Assembly: GCA_028819675.1 (NCBI GenBank)
Contig: JAPPKT010000127.1
Coordinates: 1-15,915, forward strand
Source: Caldilineaceae bacterium
Lineage (GTDB): Bacteria > Chloroflexota > Anaerolineae > Caldilineales > Caldilineaceae
Reading direction: 5' to 3'
Length of the DNA stretch: 15,915 nt
Under the pieces are notes generated by a model. The model did not search any database. It saw only the letters and a program-made list of their open reading frames with translations, and had not been told where the DNA came from. The position numbers were made by a program, and so were the translations under genes. Of this stretch, positions 7,460-15,884 are shown piece by piece; within the stretch, counting starts at the first letter, position 1; each line of letters opens with the position of its first letter.

Positions 7460-8743
7460 TCAGGCTCCGGCAGCAATTTCCGGACTGTCATCTACCCGAC
7501 GCAGTTCTGGAATCGTTGCGGCAACGGTTGAAACGAGCAGTGCGGCCAGCGCAACCTCTGCCCCGACGGCCAGGGGCGCCCCGAATGCGTCGGCAAGAAC
7601 GCCTGTTTGGAGCCTCCCAAACGGACCTGCCCCTATAGCCACTGCGATGGCTCCCATCGCCTGTCCCCGTCTTTCGTCAGCGGCGGCAAGCAGAACGATG
7701 GAGCTCTGCATGATGCCGAAGCAGGCGTGCCCTATCCCCACCAAAAGAAGCAAAGCCCACGAGACGGCGAATACGGAGCTGGTCGTGAAGGAAAGCAGCG
7801 CCAAGCAGTGCAGAAGCGTGCCGGCTACGAAGATCCATCCTGCGCTTGTGAAGCGTCTGGCCCAGTTGACCAGGAAAAGGCCGATAACGTTTCCGATTCC
7901 TACAGATGCGCCGAGATAGCCAAGCCCCACCGGACCCTGGCCCAGGACATCGCGCGCAAACACGGGAAGAAAGTTCATATAGGGAAAAGCCAGCATGTTC
8001 ATGACCATCGTGATCAGGGTTACGGCCAGGATAGGCTGGTTTTGCCGGACATAGAGGACGCTGTCCCGAATCTGTGCCAGAGGCGAAGCGCTGGTGGGCG
8101 AGGACGTGCGAGGAATCGGCTGTCTGGAAAGGGCACGCAAGAGCAACAGTGAGATCGCGGACAGGCCGCTCAGCGTCAGGAAACAGCCCAAGACATTGAA
8201 TGCATCCAGTACAAGCCCGGCGAGAAGAGGGCCGAAGGCGCGTGCGACGCTCATGCCCAGATTCTCCAGCATCAGGGCGTCAACGACACGCGGGCGCCCT
8301 ACGAGGTCGGGGATGAGAGCGCGGCGGGTCGGCCAGTCCATGGCCCAGGCACAACCGAGGGTCAGAGAGATAACCACCAGGTGCCAAATGGCGAGCAGTC
8401 CGACCGCTAACAGCAAGGCAACGGTCGCGTACATGCAGAAGGTGAGCGTCTGTGAAGCGATGACCAGAGGGCGGCGGCCGATGCGGTCAGCCAGCAGGCC
8501 GCCAAAGCCGCCGACGAGCAGAGAGGGAATGGAACGGCAGAAGCCGACAAGGCCGACCAAGCCGGCCGAGTCGGTAAGCTCGAGCACCAGCCAGCCTAAG
8601 ACGATCATCTCCATGTAGTGGGCCAGCCACCAAAGTGTGCTTGAACCCAAGAGAAGGCGATAGTCGGTATTGGCAAGCGTCGTCCGGATCCCGGACTCGG
8701 GCTGAAGGATGCGCTGGAAACGCCTGGAGAGATCAGTCCACAT
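7460..8743 (-). CDS. Major facilitator superfamily transporter (EntS-like)
   Basis: The 427-residue product is strongly hydrophobic, with about a dozen predicted membrane-spanning segments. It carries the MFS motif A between helices 2 and 3 (GGLLADRIGRR at about 81-91) and a sequence style (MDWPTRRALIPDLV, YVRQNQPILAV) typical of the EntS/MFS_3 branch of efflux proteins. The substrate is unknown. The start ATG overlaps the end of the upstream S9 peptidase gene by 11 bp and is preceded by AAGGG on the minus strand, so the two genes are very probably one operon. The 3' end converges on the BtrH-like gene with only 26 bp between stops. Confidence 0.92.
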   Translation of the reverse strand: MWTDLSRRFQRILQPESGIRTTLANTDYRLLLGSSTLWWLAHYMEMIVLGWLVLELTDSAGLVGLVGFCRSIPSLLVGGFGGLLADRIGRRPLVIASQTLTFCMYATVALLLAVGLLAIWHLVVISLTLGCAWAMDWPTRRALIPDLVGRPRVVDALMLENLGMSVARAFGPLLAGLVLDAFNVLGCFLTLSGLSAISLLLLRALSRQPIPRTSSPTSASPLAQIRDSVLYVRQNQPILAVTLITMVMNMLAFPYMNFLPVFARDVLGQGPVGLGYLGASVGIGNVIGLFLVNWARRFTSAGWIFVAGTLLHCLALLSFTTSSVFAVSWALLLLVGIGHACFGIMQSSIVLLAAADERRGQAMGAIAVAIGAGPFGRLQTGVLADAFGAPLAVGAEVALAALLVSTVAATIPELRRVDDSPEIAAGA

Positions 8744-10616
8744 CTAGCCCTTGAAGCCCCAGCACCCGATAGGCGAATTTCAGATGGGTTTCCTGCAGGT
8801 GTTCGGCCGTGGCGGCGCTTGTGAAGCCGTGGCCGCCGTCGAGCCAGACCAGCGTGAAGTCTTTCTTTGACGCCTCCATTTTGTGGGCAAAGTGCTCCAT
8901 TTGGCGCGGCGTGGCGCGGCTGTCGCGGCGTCCCTGAAAGATCAGCAGCGGCGCCTGGATGGCAGCGGCATGCGTGAGGGGTGAACGGTCGCGGTACAGG
9001 TCAGGCTTGTCGGAAGGTGTGCCGCCGAACATCATTCGCGCCCAGCCCTGCATGGCAGCTGAAGAGTCCTCGTAGTTCATCGTCCAGTCCACGATAGCCA
9101 CTGGAGCAATGCCGCCGGCCCAGAGTTCTGGCTCCTGCGAGAGTGCCCATACGGTCAGAAAGCCCCCGTAGGAACCGCCCTCCAGCAGGATGGTGTTCGG
9201 ATCGGCGATGCCTTCGTCGATGAGCCAAAGGCGGGCCGCCAGCATGTCCTTCAGCTCCCAGCGGCCTACATCACCGTTTATCTTTTCCTGGAAATCGCGT
9301 CCGAATCCTGTCGAGCCGCGATAGTTTACTGTGAGAAAGGCAAAGCCGTGGTCGAGCCAGGCCTGGCTGATAGGGTCGAAGGCGTTGGAGACGGCGCCGC
9401 TTGGTCCGCCGTGGACGTGCAGGATTGTGGGGTAGGGACCTTCGGAAGCGCCGCCTGAGGACGGAAGGCCCAGCCAGGCCTGGACGGTTGTGCCATCGGA
9501 ACTGGGAAAACTGACAGAACGCCAAGGGCGGCCAGGCGGGCAGTCGCTAACTGGCAGTACCGGCTTGGGGGGACCAGATCCTGTCAGCGAAAGCAGTTGA
9601 GATGGATGCGCGGCATCGCTCCACTGCGCCCACACTGTACCGTCCGGGGCGAAAAAGCTGGCCGCGGTTCCCGTATGGTAGGGCCCAGTGCGGCCGCGAA
9701 AGGTCCCCGGCAAGTGTTGAAGCGGCAGCAGCTTTTCGTCGTGCAGATCGTAGATGAAGAGCCCTTGGTGTTCCTCTGTTTTTGTCTGGACAAGCAGTTT
9801 ACAGCCATCGGGCGACCAGTCCAAAGGCAGAGTCGATCCTTCGGCAGAAGGCACCGGCAGGTCGCGCCGGTCGTTGGTGCGCGGGTCCCAAAAGAGAGGC
9901 TGCAACGCGCCGCTGGCGGTTGTTGTGGCAAGAAGCCGGTCATCACCACGAAGCGGCGAGAATTGAACGGGCTCAACACTGTAATCGAAGCCGTCCCACA
10001 GTTCAGCGACTTGCTCACCCGACTTTGTGTCGAAGACCAGGACTGTGTAGCGCCGGCTGTGGGGGGCCCGGTGCGTCGACTTGACTACGAGAAGGCTTCC
10101 GTCATAGGAAAGGTGACAGGCCCAGGTCTCCTGCAAGGCCGTGTAAACGAGTTTGGGCGTAGAAGGTACTCCGTCCGATTCCAGTGGAATGCAGTAGAAC
10201 CAGTAGCGACCGTCGTAGACGGCGTCGAAGGCGAGGCAGGCGCCGTCGCGGCTTACATCGAAGCCGCGCAAGGTATACGGTGGCAGTTCGGGCGTCAGGT
10301 CTTCAGCCGGGCCGCCCGCGTAGGGTACGCGGACAATATGGCCCAATTCACTGCCTTTATCGTCTTGCAGGTAGTAGAGGAAGTCGCCGTTGGGACCCAG
10401 CCAGCCATAGGAAGGCGTCTCGCTTCGGGGGAGTAGTGGACGCAGGTCGCCAGAGGTAGTGTCCCAGGCGAAGATTCGTTTTATTGGACTTTGCATGCTG
10501 GCGTGGACTATTCCACGCGGCGGGTTATTTGGGGCAACATAGACGTAACCCAAGCTATTGGAGCGGAAACGTTGGCGCCAGGGCGCGTTGTCGTCAAGCT
10601 GAAGTGGGGAAACCAT
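8733..10616 (-). CDS. S9 family (prolyl oligopeptidase-type) serine peptidase
   Basis: The 627-residue product has an N-terminal beta-propeller-like region with repeated SxDG/SPDG segments (for example near 121-126 and 268-271). An alpha/beta-hydrolase domain follows from about 370. The catalytic triad is readable: S482 in GGSYGG, D565 in QGRRDSR, and H596 in DGGHGF. HGGP at 402-405 forms the oxyanion region, and NYRGSTGFG at 431-439 is a family hallmark. Such enzymes cut short peptides or remove acyl-amino acids; the exact specificity is open. The longest frame begins at 10853, but I place the start at the ATG at 10616 because the preceding 79 residues look non-homologous and a promoter-like site lies inside them. 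No good ribosome-binding site marks 10616. No signal peptide is evident from this start, suggesting a cytoplasmic enzyme. It is followed by the overlapping MFS gene. Confidence 0.92.
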   Translation of the reverse strand: MVSPLQLDDNAPWRQRFRSNSLGYVYVAPNNPPRGIVHASMQSPIKRIFAWDTTSGDLRPLLPRSETPSYGWLGPNGDFLYYLQDDKGSELGHIVRVPYAGGPAEDLTPELPPYTLRGFDVSRDGACLAFDAVYDGRYWFYCIPLESDGVPSTPKLVYTALQETWACHLSYDGSLLVVKSTHRAPHSRRYTVLVFDTKSGEQVAELWDGFDYSVEPVQFSPLRGDDRLLATTTASGALQPLFWDPRTNDRRDLPVPSAEGSTLPLDWSPDGCKLLVQTKTEEHQGLFIYDLHDEKLLPLQHLPGTFRGRTGPYHTGTAASFFAPDGTVWAQWSDAAHPSQLLSLTGSGPPKPVLPVSDCPPGRPWRSVSFPSSDGTTVQAWLGLPSSGGASEGPYPTILHVHGGPSGAVSNAFDPISQAWLDHGFAFLTVNYRGSTGFGRDFQEKINGDVGRWELKDMLAARLWLIDEGIADPNTILLEGGSYGGFLTVWALSQEPELWAGGIAPVAIVDWTMNYEDSSAAMQGWARMMFGGTPSDKPDLYRDRSPLTHAAAIQAPLLIFQGRRDSRATPRQMEHFAHKMEASKKDFTLVWLDGGHGFTSAATAEHLQETHLKFAYRVLGLQGLDVD

Positions 10617-10750
10617 AGGCGTTCTCAACAGATGGTGAGGGTTGTCCTGACCCGAGCAGCCGGTCAGCACCAGCCAACGTCGACTTGGGATATTCTCCTT
10701 TGTTCCGTCGGGTATCCTGTCTGAGAATGGAGGGGCGGATAGTGTGAAGA

Positions 10751-10779
10751 ATTGTACATGGGCTTGGAAACGCACGCAA
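10751..10779 (-). promoter_or_regulatory. Candidate promoter for the S9 peptidase-MFS operon
   Basis: Read on the minus strand, TTGCGT (10774-10779) is followed by a 17-base spacer and TACAAT (10751-10756). The -10 matches consensus at five of six positions, the -35 at only three or four. Transcription would begin near 10744, which agrees with placing the peptidase start at 10616 rather than 10853. Confidence 0.3.
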
Positions 10780-10843
10780 CGAAAGCTTGCTACCAAAGCC
10801 CTGGTAGTTGATGCCTGGCGAAGCAGATGACATAATGGGAAGG

Positions 10844-12664
10844 ATGAACGCAAGAGTCAGAGCTAAGTATGTAACAGGCACCGTGAGAGAAACTGGCGAG
10901 CGGACGTATGTACTGGCGATCACCCTTGTTGCCGCCGGCCTGCGCTTCTACCTGATTGACGAAAAGAGCATCTGGCTGGACGAGTCCTTCAGTGTTTGGA
11001 TCGCCCGCCACAGTCTGTGGGAGGGCTGGCGATGGCTCATTGATGTGGACCAGCATCCGCCGCTCTATTACAGCCTGCTACATGTTTGGATATGGATCTT
11101 CGGATCGCTGGAAGGCGCGGTGCGAACGTTGTCGGCACTGGCGTCTGTGCTGACCATTCCGGTGTTTTATGCTGCCTGCCGGCGACTGCTTGACAGCCCG
11201 ACGGCAGCTATTGCCGTCCTCATTCTGGCAGTTTCACCGTTCCACGTGCAGTTCGCGCAGGAAACGCGCATGTATGCGCTGCTTACGCTGGAAGTGGCGT
11301 GCGTGATCTACTTCCTGGCGCGGTTGATGACGGCCCGAGTACCAAAGGGAAGGGACTGGGTAGGGCTTGCGGTGTCGCAAGCACTGGTGATGCTTACCCA
11401 CAATACGGCAGCGGTATATCTGCCGGTTGCTCTGAACGCGGCGGCAGCCTTGATCTACCTGCTCTTTCCCACGGGAGTTGGAGGCGGAGCAGAGAGGCGG
11501 GGACAAGAGGGCGGGCAGGCGCGTGCAGTGGGTGACGAGGAGTCACTGGATGGCGGTCCTGTTGCGGGGCCGTCCGGGCAAGGCAGTGAGATAAGGCATT
11601 CGACTGATGACGCCGGCGTGGAAGCCTTCTGGAAGAACTGGGTCAGATTCCAGGGATTGGCCGTTCTTTTGTGGCTGCCCTGGTCAGTGCCTTTCATCAT
11701 ACAGGTGATCGACGTTGGTTCAGGATTCTGGCTGCCACCCCCGTGGCCAGACCTGGTACTGGATACTTTTCGCAACTTCCATTTCGCCTTTCTGCCGTCG
11801 GATCTCCCGGTGCGTCCCGTCTTGATGTGGGGCTATTCGTTTTTGGCCGTACTGGGGCTGACTGGGCTGCTATTCGGGTTGGGTTCGCCGGCGCGTGATT
11901 GGCGGCGGAATCGGTGGGAGCGTCAGATTGAGAGACAGGAGTTGGGCGATGCGGGCACAGTGTCGCTTGATGGTGACAGAGCTGCAATTCTGATCGTGTG
12001 TCTCTTTCTCGTTCCTCACATCGTGGCGTTGCTGGTAAGTATGCGCAGTCCGATCTATGCGGAACGGCCGCTGATATGGACGACGCTGCCCTATTTTGTT
12101 CTTGTATCCGCCGGAATTCGTGTCATAGGCGGCCCACTGAGACGCGGCATTTTGCGCTTGCTCGCTCTTCGACGGGGACCCAACTTAGCTGGATTTGTGT
12201 CAGCCTTGAGGCTGGGTACGTTGCTGTTACTTCTGGCAGCCATTTTGGGGCTAAGCGGTCTTTCCCTGAACGGCTACTATTTCTGGTTTCAGAAAGAAGC
12301 TTGGGACGAGGCGGCTTCTCATATTGCGGAGCAGGTGCGTCCCGGGGAGGTGATTGTTTTCAATGCCACCTGGGTACAGATTCCTTTTGCGTACTACTAC
12401 GAACGATATGAACTCGACACGGTATTGAAAGGGTTGCCTGTGGACCTGTTTGACAGTGGCGAGTTGGAACCGACGATGGAGGAGTCGGACATTCCCCGGA
12501 TCCAGGAAATTCTCGAAGGTCGAGACCGGGTCTGGCTTGTATATTCACACAACTGGTACTCGGACCCCGAGGGCATCATCCCGCGCGAGCTGGGCAGGAT
12601 ATTTGGGGAGTCCGAGCAGGCCGACTTTGAGGGACTTCAGATTATCCTTTTTTCTGGCAGGTAA
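10844..12664 (+). CDS. GT-C superfamily polytopic membrane glycosyltransferase (PMT/ArnT-like)
   Basis: The 606-residue product has many hydrophobic segments (the first at about 22-37, others across 95-210, 270-290, 328-347, 380-400, 410-428 and 455-475), followed by a soluble C-terminal domain of about 130 residues. The first external loop has the GT-C acidic motif LDES with D46-E47, then DQHPPLYY at 69-76. QETRMY at 139-144 is also typical of the PMT_2-type family. Such enzymes transfer a sugar from a polyprenyl-phosphate donor on the outer side of the membrane. Donor and acceptor cannot be told. A hydrophilic Gly/Glu/Arg-rich insertion lies at about 211-258. The start is uncertain: ATGs at 10808, 10811, 10835 and 10844 are in frame, none with a clear Shine-Dalgarno. 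I chose the one nearest the first membrane segment. Confidence 0.88.
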   Translation: MNARVRAKYVTGTVRETGERTYVLAITLVAAGLRFYLIDEKSIWLDESFSVWIARHSLWEGWRWLIDVDQHPPLYYSLLHVWIWIFGSLEGAVRTLSALASVLTIPVFYAACRRLLDSPTAAIAVLILAVSPFHVQFAQETRMYALLTLEVACVIYFLARLMTARVPKGRDWVGLAVSQALVMLTHNTAAVYLPVALNAAAALIYLLFPTGVGGGAERRGQEGGQARAVGDEESLDGGPVAGPSGQGSEIRHSTDDAGVEAFWKNWVRFQGLAVLLWLPWSVPFIIQVIDVGSGFWLPPPWPDLVLDTFRNFHFAFLPSDLPVRPVLMWGYSFLAVLGLTGLLFGLGSPARDWRRNRWERQIERQELGDAGTVSLDGDRAAILIVCLFLVPHIVALLVSMRSPIYAERPLIWTTLPYFVLVSAGIRVIGGPLRRGILRLLALRRGPNLAGFVSALRLGTLLLLLAAILGLSGLSLNGYYFWFQKEAWDEAASHIAEQVRPGEVIVFNATWVQIPFAYYYERYELDTVLKGLPVDLFDSGELEPTMEESDIPRIQEILEGRDRVWLVYSHNWYSDPEGIIPRELGRIFGESEQADFEGLQIILFSGR

Positions 12665-12772
12665 TAGGACTCTTTGCGATAGTCTGACCTGGCACTGACA
12701 GGCCCATATTGTAGTTATATCACGTGGGAGACTTAGTTTCGTGAGGCCTCCACGGCCGTGTGGCTACTGAGA

Positions 12773-12884
12773 GGGCACCCACAAGGGGCGCCCCTACGGG
12801 GGGATGCGGGCTTGGGCACCCACAAGGGGTGCCCCTACGGGGGAATGCGGGCTTGGGCACCCACGAGGAGTGCCCCTACGGGGT
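12773..12884. repeat. Three tandem copies of a 41-bp palindromic (REP-like) repeat
   Basis: Copies start at 12773, 12814 and 12855, exactly 41 bp apart. Each has arms GGGCACCC and GGGTGCCC (or a one-base variant) around a 5-base loop ACAAG/ACGAG, followed by CCTACGGGG and, in copies 1 and 2, a linker ATGCGGGCTT. Copy 2 is a perfect 8-bp hairpin; copies 1 (GGGCGCCC) and 3 (GAGTGCCC) each have one mismatch. The array lies between convergent glycosyltransferase genes and ends 12 bases before the stop of the minus-strand gene. Similar elements are, from memory, widespread in Caldilineae-type Chloroflexota. Confidence 0.9.
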
Positions 12885-12895
12885 GGTGATGTCGT

Positions 12896-14407
12896 TTACG
12901 AGGTCAGTGGACGCAGACGAAGTTGCTTCCCAAGGCCCCAGAAAAGGGCAATCCCCATGAGAAACAGCGTTGGCAGCCACTCCACAAGGCGCACCCAATC
13001 CAGATCGCGCAGGTTTTCGGGGTTGATGTAGGTGACATAGGAGAGTGCTACGCTTCCGCTGAGCCAGAGCCAGGGAAGGGGCACGAGCCAGAGTCTCAGT
13101 GGCTCGCCTTCGCCGGGCGCCAGCAGGGGAAGGAAGGGCATCAGAGCCAGCAGATACCAGGGGTGAACGGTCGTTGCAAGAAGCAGGTAGCCGCCAAGAG
13201 GAACTGCCATCCAGCGGAGGGTTGCTCTCAGATTGGATTTGAAGTGTCGGAACTGTCGCCACACTCCCAGGAGGAGCAGAAACATCAGGAAATAGGAGAT
13301 TTCCTGGGCTTGCGCCATCGGGTCGGCGATACCCATGCTTTCGAGCCAGTTTTCCAGCCAGCGGAACAGACCGCTATTGAAATTCCACTGTGCGTTGTAG
13401 ATGCGTAGTGCGCCGAAGAGACCCCGCCCGTCCCGCTCGCCGCTCAGACCCCAGCCAGCTCTCAGTGCCGGCGACACCAGCATCCCAATAGTCAGATAAC
13501 CGTACAGCAGACGGCTACCCCAGTTCCAGCGCCACCAGAATATTGGAGTCAGAAAGACGGGGATCAGTTTGGTCAGCGTGGCCAATGCCAGCAGCGCGGG
13601 CGTCAGTAGAGAGAATGAAGGTCTTCCAGAATCTGAAATTGACCTCCCCGCGTGGCTAGCATCGCCACTTGGGGTTGCTGTTTTTGCCAACGCGTAGACC
13701 GCCATCATGGTTAGCAGTACCATCAGCGAATCGACGTGTGCTCCCTGGGCTGTCTCTACCACAACAAGCGGGTTCCACAGGTAGATCAGCAGTCGGTGGG
13801 TGGGTAACCCGACGGCAGCCAGCAACCTGGAGAGGATGAACGCGGTTCCGAGATCGAAGAGAACGGCGGCGACCTGAAAGGAGTCGGGATCCAGAGGGTA
13901 GAAGAGGGCGATGACGGCGAAAAACCATTGGGCCGCAGGCATATAGGGGCTTGCCATCCAGGCATGATTGGCCTGGGACCGAAACGGTACGTCAAGCCAG
14001 TCCAACTGAGATGCATCAATGGGGTAGGCATAGGGACTTACGCCGTTGGCTGTGACGTAGCCATCCCACATATAGCGGAAAACATCCGAAGAGAGAGTGG
14101 GGAATGTTTGGAGCAGGAGCCACCTGAAAAGGCAGCCCCCAATCCAGATCCATACCAGCAGGTAGAACTGATTGACACCGGAATGCGTCTTGGCGCCTGC
14201 CATGCCGCGGCTATGCCACCATCTCTCAAGCCAGAAGATCGAGAAAGCGTAGGCGGCAAACGCCAGACCAAACCATAGGAGAAACTCCGCAACTTCGGTC
14301 GTACCCAGGTTCCCGTGGCGAATTTGCATGGAGACCATGCCGCCGTAGGCCAGGGTTGAGAGGAGCAGGAGGGAGAGAGGGGGGGACCAGAACCTCAGAG
14401 GTGTCAT
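12896..14407 (-). CDS. Polytopic GT-C-like glycosyltransferase (GT87/mannosyltransferase-type)
   Basis: The 503-residue product is a multi-spanning membrane protein. Its first large external loop reads TLSSDVFRYMWDGYVTANG at 104-122 and then SPYAYP at 124-129, the Asp-containing pattern of polyprenyl-phosphate-sugar-dependent enzymes such as GT87 and actinobacterial mannosyltransferases. YLWNPLVVVE at 209-218, the nearby GAHVDSL and LTKLIPVFL near 278-286 are further family-like segments, and TVHPWYLLAL lies in a later loop. The substrate is unknown; mannose or another hexose is plausible. A short hydrophilic Ser/Gly/Arg insertion is at about 243-264. The start codon overlaps the stop of the upstream ADP-ribosylglycohydrolase-like gene as ATGA, so the two are translationally coupled. 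Confidence 0.88.
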   Translation of the reverse strand: MTPLRFWSPPLSLLLLSTLAYGGMVSMQIRHGNLGTTEVAEFLLWFGLAFAAYAFSIFWLERWWHSRGMAGAKTHSGVNQFYLLVWIWIGGCLFRWLLLQTFPTLSSDVFRYMWDGYVTANGVSPYAYPIDASQLDWLDVPFRSQANHAWMASPYMPAAQWFFAVIALFYPLDPDSFQVAAVLFDLGTAFILSRLLAAVGLPTHRLLIYLWNPLVVVETAQGAHVDSLMVLLTMMAVYALAKTATPSGDASHAGRSISDSGRPSFSLLTPALLALATLTKLIPVFLTPIFWWRWNWGSRLLYGYLTIGMLVSPALRAGWGLSGERDGRGLFGALRIYNAQWNFNSGLFRWLENWLESMGIADPMAQAQEISYFLMFLLLLGVWRQFRHFKSNLRATLRWMAVPLGGYLLLATTVHPWYLLALMPFLPLLAPGEGEPLRLWLVPLPWLWLSGSVALSYVTYINPENLRDLDWVRLVEWLPTLFLMGIALFWGLGKQLRLRPLTS

Positions 14408-15564
14408 TCTGGTGAACGATCCCGGGGCGACGGCGATTGGGCAGGAATCCTGTATACGCCCTGTAGTGTGGTGCCACCCGCGTTGGCGATCAATGCTTCT
14501 GCCAGATTCTGGGTCCTGACGGCGAACTGGGTAACTGTGTCGTAGCGGGGCAGATCGCCGGTGACGTCTTCATTGAAGTAGATGTCGGTACTGTTGGCTA
14601 TCGCTTCGGGCAGCCCGTTGTAGCCGTGTATCAGTCCGAGCAGGCCGGCGGCGGTGGCCATGGTGTTGTCGGCGTCCCAGCCGGCCAGCGCGGCAATCTC
14701 GACGGTGCGGAGGATGTCACTCTCTCCATATAGAAGGGCCATGACAGTGACGGCAAAGTTTACACGCGAAGCCCACCACATGGGGTCGGTGTCGTACTCG
14801 TCCCGGATCAGCTGCCGCGTCAGGCGCCAGTCTTCAGGGTTCTGCTGATGCCACAGAACCACATTGTCCACGATGGGAGCGATGATGGCTTGGTCTTCAG
14901 TCAGTTGGCGCGCAGCGGCGATCAGAGCTGGAACGTCATCTTCAAAGAAGGCCAGGCTGTAGAGCGCGGCGAAAAAGACGCTGGCCTCGACCGCGGGTCC
15001 GCTGTTGGTGACCTGGGCGAATCGTTTAGCGTAAGTCGAGGCGACTGCCGGCATCCCCGGAGCCAACATACCGAACAGCTCGGTCTGGAGCTGGGCGTCG
15101 ATCGACCAGGCTCCATCGGGGTTGTTCTCGGCGTTGCCGGTCTCAGGGGGAAGGAATCCTTCTTCCATCAGGTCGCGGGCGCGGCGCGTCGATACCCAGA
15201 TGTCATGGTTCAGGTGATCGACCCATTCCAGGCGAATCTCTTCGGCAGTGGGATCGAGTCCGTGCGTTTCGAGAATGTGGAGGTCCACCCATTCGACGTG
15301 TGTATCGTCGTCGGTCGACCATTCTTCGAAAAGAGGCGGCGAGAATGATCCTGGCGGTCCGGGCTCTTCGATGTAGACGCCTTGCAGATCAAGGCCGGCG
15401 TGGTTAGCGAACATCGTCGCCTTCCAGGCACCGTAGACTTTGTCGTAATAGTTGTCTGCTGAAATTGTCTGAAACTGCGGTGCAGGCTCCGGACGAGTCA
15501 GGCCGACCAATATAACGATGATCAGCCAGATTGCTGCAGCAAGGATGAACGTTCGCCTTTCCAT
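14404..15564 (-). CDS. Membrane-anchored ADP-ribosylglycohydrolase family protein
   Basis: The 386-residue product begins with a short basic end and a hydrophobic segment at about 6-22 that lacks a lipobox cysteine, so it is probably a signal anchor placing the domain outside the cytoplasm. The rest resembles the ADP-ribosylglycohydrolase (DraG/ARH) fold: DKVYGAWKATMFANHAG at 41-57, metal-binding STDDDT at 83-88, and GWDADNTMATAAGLLGLIHG at 295-314 in the position of the usual GxDTDT motif. Classical members remove ADP-ribose from proteins or hydrolyse related N-glycosidic bonds. An external location makes another glycosidic substrate possible. It is the first gene of a two-gene operon with the GT-C-like enzyme (ATGA overlap). 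Only a weak GGGAA precedes the start. Confidence 0.85.
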   Translation of the reverse strand: MERRTFILAAAIWLIIVILVGLTRPEPAPQFQTISADNYYDKVYGAWKATMFANHAGLDLQGVYIEEPGPPGSFSPPLFEEWSTDDDTHVEWVDLHILETHGLDPTAEEIRLEWVDHLNHDIWVSTRRARDLMEEGFLPPETGNAENNPDGAWSIDAQLQTELFGMLAPGMPAVASTYAKRFAQVTNSGPAVEASVFFAALYSLAFFEDDVPALIAAARQLTEDQAIIAPIVDNVVLWHQQNPEDWRLTRQLIRDEYDTDPMWWASRVNFAVTVMALLYGESDILRTVEIAALAGWDADNTMATAAGLLGLIHGYNGLPEAIANSTDIYFNEDVTGDLPRYDTVTQFAVRTQNLAEALIANAGGTTLQGVYRIPAQSPSPRDRSPE

Positions 15565-15884
15565 TCGTCGATTCCCGGACTAGAAACAAAGGGACCAAAG
15601 GTGTCATGGCAGTATACCTGAACATGAATGCCCAGAAAACTTGGCGGCGAATTGGCGGGTGCATTCCAGATTTGTGGTGGGAACATTCTGGTTGAGAATC
15701 AGCGCCAGCAGCGGCTGAAATTGTTTGCCGGCTTTTGGGAGAGTTCGAGGGCAGGCACAAGGCCGGCACTTACGGGGATCCGATGGAGATGGCGGGACGT
15801 GGTCTGGCTAAGCATCTTCTACCAGGCACCTGTCACCAATAGCGACACCCGGACGACCATGCGTGTTGTAGGAGAGGGGGCGTT
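15565..15884. other. Right-end stretch with no supported gene
   Basis: This lies upstream of the minus-strand operon and should hold its promoter, but no convincing -35/-10 pair was found. An antisense-side frame (15769-15404) overlaps the real gene and has no recognisable features. No RNA gene is seen. Confidence 0.4.

Noticed and set aside
7441..7468. Hairpin GGAGCC / GGCTCC between the convergent BtrH-like and MFS genes as a shared terminator
   Set aside because: Only six base pairs with a 16-base loop and no T run on either strand; too weak to call.
9597..10436. 279-codon frame on the plus strand, opposite the S9 peptidase
   Set aside because: Antisense shadow of a clearly real gene with an intact catalytic triad; its own translation is Arg/Val-rich without motifs.
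10617..10853. 79-residue N-terminal extension of the S9 peptidase
   Set aside because: No resemblance to the family's N-terminus, overlaps the divergent glycosyltransferase start, and includes a promoter-like site. The ATG at 10616 is preferred, though not proven.
12773..12884. CRISPR array
   Set aside because: Only three copies, spacers are not unique (the linker also repeats), and no cas genes are nearby.
12760..13031. Open frames across the palindromic repeats on the plus strand
   Set aside because: They are translations of repeat DNA (tandem peptide copies) running into the antisense of the glycosyltransferase gene.
15404..15769. 121-codon minus-strand frame at the right end
   Set aside because: Overlaps the ADP-ribosylglycohydrolase-like gene in another frame and has no recognisable domain or start signal.
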